In this document: positions 1 through 7,146 of the stretch, one piece after another
How positions within the stretch are numbered: the stretch's first letter is position 1
How the letters are laid out: each line of letters begins with the position of its first letter
Source: Candidatus Competibacteraceae bacterium
GTDB taxonomy: Bacteria; Pseudomonadota; Gammaproteobacteria; Competibacterales; JAHEDQ01
Assembly (NCBI GenBank): GCA_024641125.1
Contig: JAHEDQ010000019.1
Location: 1 to 34,797 of the forward strand
Length of the DNA: 34,797 nucleotides
Direction of reading: 5' to 3'
Translations under genes and position numbers: made by a program
The notes under the pieces: generated by a model
Told to the model about the DNA's origin: nothing
Database searches by the model: none
Seen by the model: only the letters and a program-made list of their open reading frames with translations

Positions 1-131
1 CGCCCGCGTCGGCCCTTGTTGGCGTAATGGGGTTCGATCAGCGTGATCGACCGTGCCCGAGGCACCAGCTGATCCATCTCTGCCAGAAACTTCTGCCGTC
101 TCATCTGTTTCTTCCTCGACTGGTAGCTCAT
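1..131 (-). CDS. IS5-family transposase, N-terminal fragment (runs off left edge)
   Basis: Starting at the ATG at 131, the minus strand encodes MSYQSRKKQMRRQKFLAEMDQ followed by a segment ending in IEPHYANKGRRG. This is the characteristic N-terminus of IS5-family DDE transposases (pattern FLAEMDxLVPW...IEPHYPK..GRGRPP). An in-frame TAG at 134-132 directly precedes the ATG, so the start is well defined. Only about 43 codons are in view; the DDE catalytic core is beyond the window, so it cannot be said whether the transposase is intact. Confidence 0.75.
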   Translation of the reverse strand, partial: MSYQSRKKQMRRQKFLAEMDQLVPRARSITLIEPHYANKGRRG

Positions 132-236
132 CTAGGCGAAGGTAATTTGCTTCATCTGGCTTACTCACCTGTCGGCTCGAAGGGATGCGTACCGATAACC
201 ATCGTCATACCCTGTAGGCAAATCTGCAGGGCTTCC
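1..236 (-). mobile_element. IS5-family insertion sequence, 5' end only
   Basis: The leftmost bases hold the start of an IS5-type transposase gene plus its upstream leader. Read on the minus strand, the element appears to begin just below position 237, where the sequence reads GGAAGCCCTGCAGATTTG immediately after the tetranucleotide CTAG (237-240). IS5-group elements are known to insert at and duplicate CTAG/YTAR-type tetranucleotides, so CTAG is a plausible target duplication and the following bases a plausible terminal inverted repeat. The other end lies outside the window, so neither the second repeat nor the second target copy can be checked. Boundary confidence is moderate; the family call rests on the transposase start. 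Confidence 0.6.
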
Positions 237-1775
237 CTAGGGCTCATCAGAACCAATCTCCCGCCTTCTCAGCGCCACATACTCATCCAACGCTTCGCGA
301 ATGGCCGGGTCCATGGGCGGTTCCCGGTAGAGCTCCAGGGCCTCCTTCCAGATCCGGGTGGCCCTCTGGGTGGCATCCTCGGCGCCGGCCTCCTGCCATT
401 GCTCATAGTTGCGCCAATCGGACAACAGGGGCTGGTAGAAGGCGGTTTCATACCGTTCCATGGTGTGAGGCTCGCCAAAGAAGTGTCCGCCGGTGGGCAC
501 CCCCGCGATGGCATCGAATCCAAGGGTGTCTTCATTGACTTCCATCGGTGTGAGAAACGCCATCATGTTCTGCAGCAACTCCACATCCAGAACCAGTTTT
601 TCAAAAGATGCCGTGAGCCCACCCTCCAGCCATCCGGCGGCGTGATACACCACGTTGGCGTGGCCCAGCACGGCGCCCCAGAGCGCCATGCTGGTCTCAT
701 AGGCCGCCTGGGCGTCCACCGTGTTGGAAGCGTTGCCGTTGGTGGTGCGGTACGGCAGACCATAGCGCCGGGCGAGTTGACCGGCGGCGACGTTCGCCTG
801 GGTGTTTTCCGGCGTGCCGAAAGCCGGCGCCCCGGAACGCATGTCCACGTTGGAAGTGAAAGCGCCATAGACCACCGGCACACCGGGATTGACCAGTTGG
901 GTAAGGGTGATACCGAACAGCGCCTCGGCATTCTGCTGGGCCAGGGCGGCGGCCAGGGTCACCGGGCACATGGCGCCCATCAGGGTAAACGGGGTCACGG
1001 TCGCGGGCTGACCGAATTCGGCCATGGTCATCAGTCCCTCGGTCATGGCGCCGTCGAAGCGTCGCGGGCTGTTGACGCTGATGATGGTCATCACCGCCGG
1101 TATGGTACTCAGTTGTTCCAGGCTAAGCCCTTGACCGAGCGCGGTCATCTTGAGCCCGTCCAGCGTGCGTCCGCGGCCAATGGCGCTCAGATGAAATGAC
1201 CGGTCCGAGTAGCGCAGATTGGCCAGGTAGGTATCCAGGTGTCTGGAATTGGCCGGCAGTTCCACCGGCGCACACACCTGATTGCCGATCATATGTATGG
1301 CATTGAAAGACTGCGCCAGACGGATAAAGTCGCAGTAGTCAGCATGGTTTCCCGCGCGCCGGCCCCGCTCGCGATCGTGAACGTTTGGTGGGCCTGCGAC
1401 CAGCGTATACACCTGGTTGGCGCCCCCGATTTCCAATGACCGATCCGGATTGCGTGCCGCCAGGGTAAAGCGCGACGGGGCAGTGCGCAGCGCCTGTTCC
1501 ACCAGCCCGCGATCGAGCCGTACCGTCATGGTAGCGTGATCCACATCGGCGCCGGCCCGCTGGAAAACCGCCAGGCCCTCCGGCGACATCAGTTCCATGC
1601 CCAACTCCTCGAGTATGCGCATCGAGGTCTGGTGAATGCGTTCGATTTGCGCCTCGTCCAACAAGGCCATCGGTGGGTTGGGATTGACCACCTGACGCCA
1701 TGGCAGCTGATTCGAGATCACGCTGCTGGCCTTGCGCGCGGCACTGGCTGCCTTTCTGTGTCGGGTACGGGCCAT
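237..1775 (-). CDS. Trimethylamine methyltransferase (MttB) family protein, non-pyrrolysine type
   Basis: A 512-residue protein of the MttB superfamily. Visible family features are the N-terminal block around residues 35-75 (NPNPPMALLDEAQIERIHQ, then RILEELGMELMS) and the glycine/asparagine-rich barrel segments in the middle (TIISVNSPRRFDG, PVVYGAFTSNVDMRSG, TTNGNASNTVDAQ). There is no in-frame amber codon, so this is the non-Pyl branch; members studied elsewhere demethylate quaternary amines such as glycine betaine or carnitine-like compounds with a corrinoid protein partner. No corrinoid protein or methyltransferase-activating gene is adjacent. The final codon is TAG inside the CTAG at 237-240 where the IS5 element begins, so the last residues may be slightly altered by that insertion although the length is normal for the family. 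The gene is divergent from the phosphodiesterase gene. Confidence 0.85.
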   Translation of the reverse strand: MARTRHRKAASAARKASSVISNQLPWRQVVNPNPPMALLDEAQIERIHQTSMRILEELGMELMSPEGLAVFQRAGADVDHATMTVRLDRGLVEQALRTAPSRFTLAARNPDRSLEIGGANQVYTLVAGPPNVHDRERGRRAGNHADYCDFIRLAQSFNAIHMIGNQVCAPVELPANSRHLDTYLANLRYSDRSFHLSAIGRGRTLDGLKMTALGQGLSLEQLSTIPAVMTIISVNSPRRFDGAMTEGLMTMAEFGQPATVTPFTLMGAMCPVTLAAALAQQNAEALFGITLTQLVNPGVPVVYGAFTSNVDMRSGAPAFGTPENTQANVAAGQLARRYGLPYRTTNGNASNTVDAQAAYETSMALWGAVLGHANVVYHAAGWLEGGLTASFEKLVLDVELLQNMMAFLTPMEVNEDTLGFDAIAGVPTGGHFFGEPHTMERYETAFYQPLLSDWRNYEQWQEAGAEDATQRATRIWKEALELYREPPMDPAIREALDEYVALRRREIGSDEP

Positions 1776-1820
1776 GGGAAGTCCACCTTGCCTCAGGGAG
1801 CATCTGGTCTATTCGTGAAC

Positions 1821-1844
1821 GTGCATCTTAGGACTGAGATGCAC
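1821..1844. promoter_or_regulatory. 24-bp near-perfect palindrome upstream of the MttB-family gene
   Basis: GTGCATCT at 1821-1828 and AGATGCAC at 1837-1844 are perfect inverted repeats, and pairing extends inward to 10 of 11 positions per arm with a 2-bp centre. It lies 46 bp upstream of the MttB-family start codon (1775) and about 290 bp before the divergent phosphodiesterase gene. This fits an operator for a dimeric repressor (TetR/GntR/LysR-like) or a 5' leader hairpin. No regulator gene is adjacent, so assignment is inference. Confidence 0.45.
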
Positions 1845-2132
1845 AGCTTCATCGTTGCAAATCTTGGCAATAAAACAACTATTAGCCGCGTCCGAATTGT
1901 GTTCCAACCGTATCGGACCCGGGCGACGCATCAGGTTGGCAAGTTTCCCGCGCGGGCTTTGTCCGCCAGCCGCCGCCGGTTGATCCTGATGCGCTCAAGT
2001 GGCCGGTGCGCCGCAGTGCCAGACCCGCTGGCCAAACCGCTGGCATCTGTAGTCTTGGGTTTGGGAGTGATAGGCTCGCCTCGGTCACACTCGGGTGCAC
2101 CCCGATCCGGATTACCTGAACAGGCCCTGGAC
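1845..2132. other. Divergent intergenic region
   Basis: No convincing gene is seen between the MttB-family start and the phosphodiesterase start. Open frames across this stretch have arginine/proline-rich, non-family translations. The region around 1865-1900 is locally AT-rich (a run reading caaataaaacaac-like sequence) and would be the natural place for promoters of either gene, but no clear -35/-10 pair stands out. Confidence 0.4.
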
Positions 2133-4010
2133 ATGGAATCGGCGAAACGCATTTGGACCCACACGATCGCTGGTCTGCGGTTTGGCTGGCGTGAATTCGT
2201 CGCCACCGATGTGCTGTACAAGATACTCGCCCTGGTGCTGCTGCTGCCCACCCTGGGATTGGCGCAGCATGGCCTGCTGCGGTTGTCCGGCAGCGAGTTC
2301 CAGGCCGATCAGGACATCCTGTTTTTCTTCCTCAGCCCACTCGGCCTGGCCACCCTGTTGCTGATTGCCGGGGGCATCATCGCCATTACCGCACTGGAAC
2401 TGGCCTGCCTGATGGTGATAGGACAGGCGGCCGCGGATCGCCATCGGGTGACCGTGGTCGCGGCCTTGCGCTTTGCGCTGGCCCGCGGCTTTCGGATCCT
2501 GCGCCTCACCACCCATCTGGTGGGGCGTCTGCTGCTGTCATCGCTGCCGTTTCTGGCGGTTGCCGCCGCCATCGGCTGGTGGCTGCTCACCGAGCATGAC
2601 ATCAACTACTACCTGAGCAACCGGCCACCGAGTTTTCTGCTGGCCGCGGCCGGCATCGGCCTGACCTTGGCGGCCATGATCGTCCTGTTGGTCCACAGAA
2701 TGGTCTGCTGGGCCTACGTCATGCCCCTGGTGTTGTTCGAAAACAGCTCTCCCAATGCCAGCTTCGGACTCAGCACCGAACGCACGTCGGGTCACAGAAG
2801 CCGTCTGGCGATGCTCCTTGTGAGTTGGCTGGCGGCCTCGCTGGTGATCTCGGCGGCAATCCTTGGGCTGGTTCGGATGCTGGGCCTGGGGCTGTCCTCA
2901 TTGTTTGAGAATCAACTCTCGCTGTTGTTGCCGGCGATGGCCGGGGTGCTGGTGCTCTGGTTCGCCGCCACGATGATCGCCAGTCTGGCCTTCACCTGTC
3001 TGTACTCCGTGCTGACGGTCAATGCCTATCGCCGCCTGGGCCATGGGAAGCCACTGCCTGACGCCGGTACCGGGAATACAGCGCCCCCCCCGGCCCACGA
3101 TCTCATCGGCTCACGTCCCCTGCAGGTTTTGTTCGCGGCTTCCGCGATCGCGGCTACGATCAGTGGGCTTGCGATGCTGGATCGCGCCAGCGCCGATCAA
3201 ACGGTCTATGTCATCGCCCATCGCGGGGCGGCGGGAAGCGCGCCGGAAAACACACTGGCATCCATCGAGGAAGCGATACGTCAGGGCACCGATTTCGTCG
3301 AAATCGATGTACAGGAAAACAGGGACGGCACGGTGGTGGTGATTCACGACAGTGACTTGATGAAGGTCGCGGGTGTTGCCACCAAGGTGTGGGACCTGAC
3401 CGACCAGAACCTGGAGGACATCGACATAGGGAGTTGGTACGCGCCGGAGTTCGGCGAGCAGCGCGTGCCAACCCTGCAAAAAGTATTGAAAATTGCCCGC
3501 GGCCGGACCAAGGTGAATATCGAACTCAAATATTACGGCCATGAGGAGCAGCTCGAGCAGCGAGTGGTCGAGGCGGTGGAGGCGGCCGGCATGACCGAGG
3601 ACGTGGTGGTTATGTCGCTAAAGCACAGCGGCATTGAGACATTGAAGGGCCTGCGCCCGGACTGGATCACCGGGCTGCTGACGGCCCGGGCCCTGGGAGA
3701 CTTACGAAGCGTGGACGTGGACTTTCTGGCGGTGAACGCCGGTATGGCCACCCGGCGCTTCATCCGAGATGCCCAGGCCGCGGGCAAGCAGGTATACGTG
3801 TGGACCCTGAATGAACCGGCCGACATCAGTCGGCTGGTGAGCCGCGGTATCGACGGTGTCATCACCGACCATCCCGGACTGGCGCGGCAGATACTAGAGC
3901 AACGTGCCAGCCGGGGCAGCCTAGAACGGCTGCTGATGGATCTGGCACTGATGATCGGCGCCAGCCCCGAGCCGGTGGACGAACAACGGGAGTTGCAAGG
4001 TGCGTATTGA
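2133..4010 (+). CDS. Membrane-anchored glycerophosphodiester phosphodiesterase
   Basis: A 625-residue protein with two parts. Residues 1 to about 330 contain six to eight hydrophobic segments resembling the glycerophosphoryl diester phosphodiesterase membrane domain. Residues about 355-610 are a GDPD TIM barrel with the hallmark motifs IAHRGAAGSAPENT (catalytic His near residue 361), FVEIDVQ (metal-binding Glu/Asp), VVIHDSDL (second His), and a C-terminal WTLNEP...DGVITDHP. The expected reaction is hydrolysis of glycerophosphodiesters to glycerol 3-phosphate and an alcohol, at or outside the membrane. The ATG at 2133 was chosen because the open frame upstream (from 1536) has no family similarity and overlaps the divergent gene. 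The stop is followed by TerC on the same strand after 65 bp, so these may be cotranscribed. Confidence 0.88.
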   Translation: MESAKRIWTHTIAGLRFGWREFVATDVLYKILALVLLLPTLGLAQHGLLRLSGSEFQADQDILFFFLSPLGLATLLLIAGGIIAITALELACLMVIGQAAADRHRVTVVAALRFALARGFRILRLTTHLVGRLLLSSLPFLAVAAAIGWWLLTEHDINYYLSNRPPSFLLAAAGIGLTLAAMIVLLVHRMVCWAYVMPLVLFENSSPNASFGLSTERTSGHRSRLAMLLVSWLAASLVISAAILGLVRMLGLGLSSLFENQLSLLLPAMAGVLVLWFAATMIASLAFTCLYSVLTVNAYRRLGHGKPLPDAGTGNTAPPPAHDLIGSRPLQVLFAASAIAATISGLAMLDRASADQTVYVIAHRGAAGSAPENTLASIEEAIRQGTDFVEIDVQENRDGTVVVIHDSDLMKVAGVATKVWDLTDQNLEDIDIGSWYAPEFGEQRVPTLQKVLKIARGRTKVNIELKYYGHEEQLEQRVVEAVEAAGMTEDVVVMSLKHSGIETLKGLRPDWITGLLTARALGDLRSVDVDFLAVNAGMATRRFIRDAQAAGKQVYVWTLNEPADISRLVSRGIDGVITDHPGLARQILEQRASRGSLERLLMDLALMIGASPEPVDEQRELQGAY

Positions 4011-4075
4011 GCCACGCGTAATGATCAAGGGAGTCGGGCGGGCTCGGCGGAAGCCCGCGACGGAGGATGCCAGCC

Positions 4076-4825
4076 ATGCATGAAATGGCTATGGACAGTG
4101 GTTTCTGGATGTCGGTGTTGCAGATCATCGCCATCGACATTCTGCTGGGTGGCGATAACGCCGTTGTGATCGCGCTGGCCTGCCGCCGCCTGCCGGAGGA
4201 TCAGCGCAGCCGGGGTATTTTCTGGGGCGTGTTTGGTGCGATCGGTCTGCGGGTAATCCTGATTTTCTTCGCGCTGCAGTTGTTGGCGATGCCCTTTCTA
4301 AAGCTGGTGGGCGCAATCCTGCTGCTGTGGATCGGCATCAAACTGCTGCAACCCGAACCGGAGGACACCCATGGTGGCGTGGCCGCCCCGCAGACGTTGA
4401 TGGGCGCGATCAAGACTATCGTGGTGGCCGATGCGGTCATGAGCCTGGACAATGTGGTGGCGGTGGCCGGCGCTGCGGACGGTGATCTCAAACTGGTTAT
4501 CTTCGGCATTGCAATCAGCATCCCGATCATCGTCTGGGGCAGCAAGATCGTGCTCCGGCTGATGGATCGCTTCCCCATGGTCATCACTCTGGGTGCGGCC
4601 CTGTTGGGCTGGATCGCCGGGGGCATGGCGGTGGGCGACATCATGCTGCAGCCGTATCTTGAGGGCGCGCCGGGCTGGCTTCACTATCTGGCCTCAGCGC
4701 TGGGCGCCATCCTGGTGGTGGTGGTGGGTACAAGCATCGCCCGACGCAGCCAGGCTGCTGCGCCGGCGGCTCTGGAGGAGGTCGCCGCCGGACGCAGTGA
4801 TGGCGACGGCAACAAGCCTAGCTGA
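4076..4825 (+). CDS. TerC/YjbE-family integral membrane protein
   Basis: About 249 residues with seven predicted membrane segments. The TerC family signature is present twice: IDILLGGDNAVVIALACR near the N-terminus and VADAVMSLDNVVAVAGAA near residue 130, each with the conserved acidic residue and Asp-Asn pair in a membrane helix. Family members are implicated in manganese or other metal export; tellurium resistance is the historical name. Two ATGs are possible: 4067, which directly abuts the GGAGG at 4062-4066, and 4076, which lies 9 bp after it. I prefer 4076 because its spacing suits a ribosome binding site. It is followed by a universal stress protein gene 20 bp downstream, a likely two-gene unit. 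Confidence 0.85.
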   Translation: MHEMAMDSGFWMSVLQIIAIDILLGGDNAVVIALACRRLPEDQRSRGIFWGVFGAIGLRVILIFFALQLLAMPFLKLVGAILLLWIGIKLLQPEPEDTHGGVAAPQTLMGAIKTIVVADAVMSLDNVVAVAGAADGDLKLVIFGIAISIPIIVWGSKIVLRLMDRFPMVITLGAALLGWIAGGMAVGDIMLQPYLEGAPGWLHYLASALGAILVVVVGTSIARRSQAAAPAALEEVAAGRSDGDGNKPS

Positions 4826-4845
4826 AGTAACGGGAGACGTCAGTC

Positions 4846-5271
4846 ATGCCGAAAATTCTGCTGCCCATGGACGGGTCCGACAATGCGCTGCGGGCAATCG
4901 AGCATGTGATCGCCCTGCAACAGTCAGAAAACGGTCTGGACATTCACCTGATCGCTGTGCCAATCGCGGTGGATTCGGGTCACGCCCGCATGTTTGTCAA
5001 CCATGCGGAACTGGAGGATTACTACCGGGAAGAGGGCGAAACGGCCCTGGCCGAGGCGCGCAGGCGACTCGATCAGGCCGGGATCGCCTACAGTTACCAC
5101 ATCGTGCCCGGTCATATCGCCGAAACCATTGCCCGCTTCGCTGAAGATCATCGGTTCGACGGCATTGTGATGGGCACCCACGGGCGTGGCGGGCTGAAGC
5201 ATCTGCTACTCGGTTCGGTTGCGACCGACGTGATCAAACTGACGGAACTGCCGGTGACCCTGGTCAAGTAG
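4846..5271 (+). CDS. Universal stress protein (UspA family)
   Basis: A 141-residue single-domain Usp protein. The start MPKILLPMDGSDNALRA matches the family N-terminus with its Asp in the nucleotide pocket, and the C-terminal GTHGRGGLKHLLLGSVA matches the G-x2-G-x9-G-S ATP-binding motif, so it is likely an ATP-binding type. A ribosome binding site (GGGAGA) sits about 10 bp before the ATG. It follows TerC at 20 bp and is probably cotranscribed. Its 3' end overlaps the 3' end of the opposite-strand gene by 8 bp. It is a cytoplasmic stress protein with no specific target deducible. Confidence 0.9.
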   Translation: MPKILLPMDGSDNALRAIEHVIALQQSENGLDIHLIAVPIAVDSGHARMFVNHAELEDYYREEGETALAEARRRLDQAGIAYSYHIVPGHIAETIARFAEDHRFDGIVMGTHGRGGLKHLLLGSVATDVIKLTELPVTLVK

Positions 5272-5728
5272 GACCGCCGATGCGTCTGAAGCCCCGCCGG
5301 GCCATGACCGGCCTCGGGTCGGCGACGGCGAACGCCAAACGCTCGAAATGGTTGTCCTCATAGGGATGGCGCCCCTGGACAAACGCCACTACCGTCGCCA
5401 GCAGATACGCGGGCAGGAACAACGGCCCCCAGCGCTCGTACTGGGCCACGTGGACCCGTTCATGGGCCCTCGATGCAGCCAGGCAGCCCTGGTCACGGCC
5501 GAGCACCACATGACCCAGCGTCAAGGCAATCACGCCGCTGCTCAGCGGCAGATTGCGCAACACCCAGGCCAGACCCGGCGAGCACAATTCTATTACGCCG
5601 TCCTTCCGGGCGATGTGGCATCGGTAGGCAAACGGCAGGAAGATCAGCAGGCCAATGATCGAGTTCGGCATGGCCCACACATATCGACAGGCTCTGGTGC
5701 CCCGTCCCATGAGTTCGTACAGTTTCAC
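5264..5728 (-). CDS. Conserved hypothetical membrane protein with HExxH motif
   Basis: A 154-residue protein that I know only as a conserved uncharacterised family. Two hydrophobic segments flank a central motif AHERVHVAQYERWGP, which contains HExxH and a Glu five residues later, reminiscent of zincin metalloproteases, followed by PLFLPAYLLA and a C-terminal NHFERLAF. No peptidase activity is established. The start is uncertain: GTG at 5728 (weak AGGCGG upstream) gives MKLYELMGRGTRAC, while ATG at 5710 lacks a binding site. Codons 4-11 lie inside one arm of a 21-bp inverted repeat whose other arm is at 5774-5794. The gene converges on the Usp gene with an 8-bp overlap. Confidence 0.7.
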   Translation of the reverse strand: MKLYELMGRGTRACRYVWAMPNSIIGLLIFLPFAYRCHIARKDGVIELCSPGLAWVLRNLPLSSGVIALTLGHVVLGRDQGCLAASRAHERVHVAQYERWGPLFLPAYLLATVVAFVQGRHPYEDNHFERLAFAVADPRPVMARRGFRRIGGPT

Positions 5729-5794
5729 GGCGCCCGCCTAGCGCCTGGGCGCTTCTCGCCTTGCTGATATGCAACGAACTTATGGGACGGGGCA
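5698..5794. repeat. 21-bp inverted repeat spanning a gene start
   Basis: The arms are 5698-5718 and 5774-5794, inverted with 20 of 21 bases matching and separated by 55 bp. The inner part contains a smaller imperfect inverted pair (CGCCC ... GGGCG near 5730-5750). Both arms encode Met-Gly-Arg-Gly-Thr when read outward, so the repeat looks like an inverted duplication of the start region of the neighbouring minus-strand gene. It could form a cruciform or be a small mobile relic; integron attC hallmarks were not found. Confidence 0.6.
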
Positions 5795-6031
5795 CTTGGC
5801 AGCTCAGCCATATTGCTTTCCTTTCGGCTTCACTCCAGCAGCTTAGTGCAGCAAATCCGGCTTTTTCCAGTGGTTTTGTCGGCATCCTCAGCGGCAAGGG
5901 GGCGGCTCCCATTCTTAGCCAGTCGCAATCTCCTCTTGCCGAATACCCGATTCGAGCCAATGCTTGTGGTCTGTGGGCGCTTATGCTCTACAGATGAATA
6001 TGCACCCAAATTGTGTACCGAAGGAGATCCC
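5795..6031. other. Intergenic region before the DUF533 gene
   Basis: No gene supported. Open frames here in both strands lack recognisable families. The only clear signal is a strong ribosome binding site, AAGGAGAT at 6021-6028, serving the GTG start at 6032. Confidence 0.4.
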
Positions 6032-6766
6032 GTGGCAAACATCAACGCAATGAAAATCTTGGGCAGCCTGCTGAACAGCGGCGCCGTATCAAAGGGTTCC
6101 GGATCGAACATCCTGGGATCGGTTCTGGGCGCGCTTTCCGGAAGTGGGGGCCAAAGCTCACAGGGTGGCGGCCTGGGGGATTTACTGGGCAGTGTGCTAG
6201 GCGGCGGCGGTGGCAACCGGGCCCAGACCCGGGGCGCGGGCGGGATGGATGATTTGCTGGGACAGTTGGGCGGAAGCGGGCAGGCCGGTGGCCTCGGTGC
6301 GCTCATTGGCATGGCCATGCAATCGCTTGGGCAGGCCAGTTCCGACAGCGGCGCTCAACCCGCTCGCTTCGACCTGCCTGGGAATCCGCCCCAAGGCATG
6401 AATCGGGAGCAGGCCGAGCATGAGGCAACCCTGTTGATCCAGGCGATGATCAACGCCGCCAAGGCGGACGGCCACGTGGACAAAGCCGAACAGGAAAAAA
6501 TCCTCGGCAGACTGGGCGACATTACCCAGGACGAAATCGACTTCGTGCGCCGGGAACTGGCCAGCCCACTGGATGCCGCCGCTTTCGCCCGCAGCATTCC
6601 ACGGGGTATGGAGCAACAGATCTATGCCGTCTCGCTGATGGCGATCGATCTGGACAGCAACCCCGAGGCGCAGTATCTGCACCAGCTGGCACAGGGCTGT
6701 GGGCTGTCCAGTGAGGTCTGCAATCAGATCCACGAGCAGCTGGGTGCCCCGGCTTTGTATCGCTAG
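6032..6766 (+). CDS. DUF533 / YebE-family protein (TerB-like fold)
   Basis: A 244-residue protein. The N-terminal half (residues 1-110) is a low-complexity Gly/Ser/Leu region (GSVLGALSGSGG, GLGDLLGSVLGGGGG). The C-terminal half is the DUF533 helical domain with EHEATLLIQAMINAAKADGHVDKAEQEKI and DEIDFVRRELASPLD, related to the TerB fold with its acidic helix-turn. E. coli YebE is the reference relative; function is unknown, with membrane-stress association suggested. The GTG at 6032 was chosen because AAGGAGAT sits 4-5 bp upstream; the open frame extends further upstream without family similarity. The gene stands alone between intergenic stretches. Confidence 0.85.
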   Translation: MANINAMKILGSLLNSGAVSKGSGSNILGSVLGALSGSGGQSSQGGGLGDLLGSVLGGGGGNRAQTRGAGGMDDLLGQLGGSGQAGGLGALIGMAMQSLGQASSDSGAQPARFDLPGNPPQGMNREQAEHEATLLIQAMINAAKADGHVDKAEQEKILGRLGDITQDEIDFVRRELASPLDAAAFARSIPRGMEQQIYAVSLMAIDLDSNPEAQYLHQLAQGCGLSSEVCNQIHEQLGAPALYR

Positions 6767-7146
6767 AGAAGTTCGTGGCAAAGACGGTGCGTCAATCTCC
6801 AGAGCGCATGTTTGGAAAACCACACAACGCCGGTGTCAGCGTGCCCGGATGGCCGCACACTGCTTGCATTTCTGGGCGGCGGGCGAAGCAAGAAATTGGC
6901 GGCAAGACATTGTTTTTTATTATTTTCGCGCTCGATGTCTCATGTTAGCATCGGCCATGCTGAAGCACGCCTGCATGGCCTGCAGTTTACCACCGCGAGG
7001 CCCTGGGCCGAAGTATCCGGCGCAAAGCACCGGCTGTGGTCGACGCCGATTCCCGTAAAACGCCGACTGGCGCGCCCTTGGACGAGTGTCTAAGGTATTG
7101 CGGGTAGCCATAGCCACTATAACCAAGACCGAGGAGAAACAATCCA
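6767..7146. other. Intergenic region upstream of the TRAP operon
   Basis: No gene is supported in these 380 bp. A possible sigma70-type promoter is TTGGCG at 6896-6901 with TATTAT at 6918-6923 and a 16-bp spacer, inside a locally AT-rich run, about 220 bp before dctP. A ribosome binding site GAGGAG lies just before the dctP ATG (around 7131-7136). The rest shows nothing recognisable. Confidence 0.35.

Noticed and set aside
27-1199. Long plus-strand open frame opposite the MttB-family gene
   Set aside because: The translation is His/Gly/Arg-rich with no family motifs; it is the complement of the real gene in GC-rich DNA.
1536-2132. N-terminal extension of the glycerophosphodiester phosphodiesterase frame
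   Set aside because: It overlaps the divergent MttB-family gene and has no membrane or GDPD similarity; the protein begins naturally at 2133.
4011-4075. Metal-sensing riboswitch (yybP-ykoY type) before the TerC gene
   Set aside because: Only 65 bp are available and the conserved loop sequences are not visible; a short GCGGGCT/AGCCCGC hairpin (4038-4058) is all that is seen.
5698-5794. Integron attC site
   Set aside because: The inverted repeat lacks the RYYYAAC and GTTRRRY ends and no integrase or cassette array is near.
5761-5997. Small plus-strand gene starting MLICNELMGRGTW
   Set aside because: No family similarity, no ribosome site, and its start is one arm of the inverted repeat.
6699-7093. 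Short open frames before dctP
   Set aside because: Low-complexity translations without motifs; the region is better read as a promoter region.
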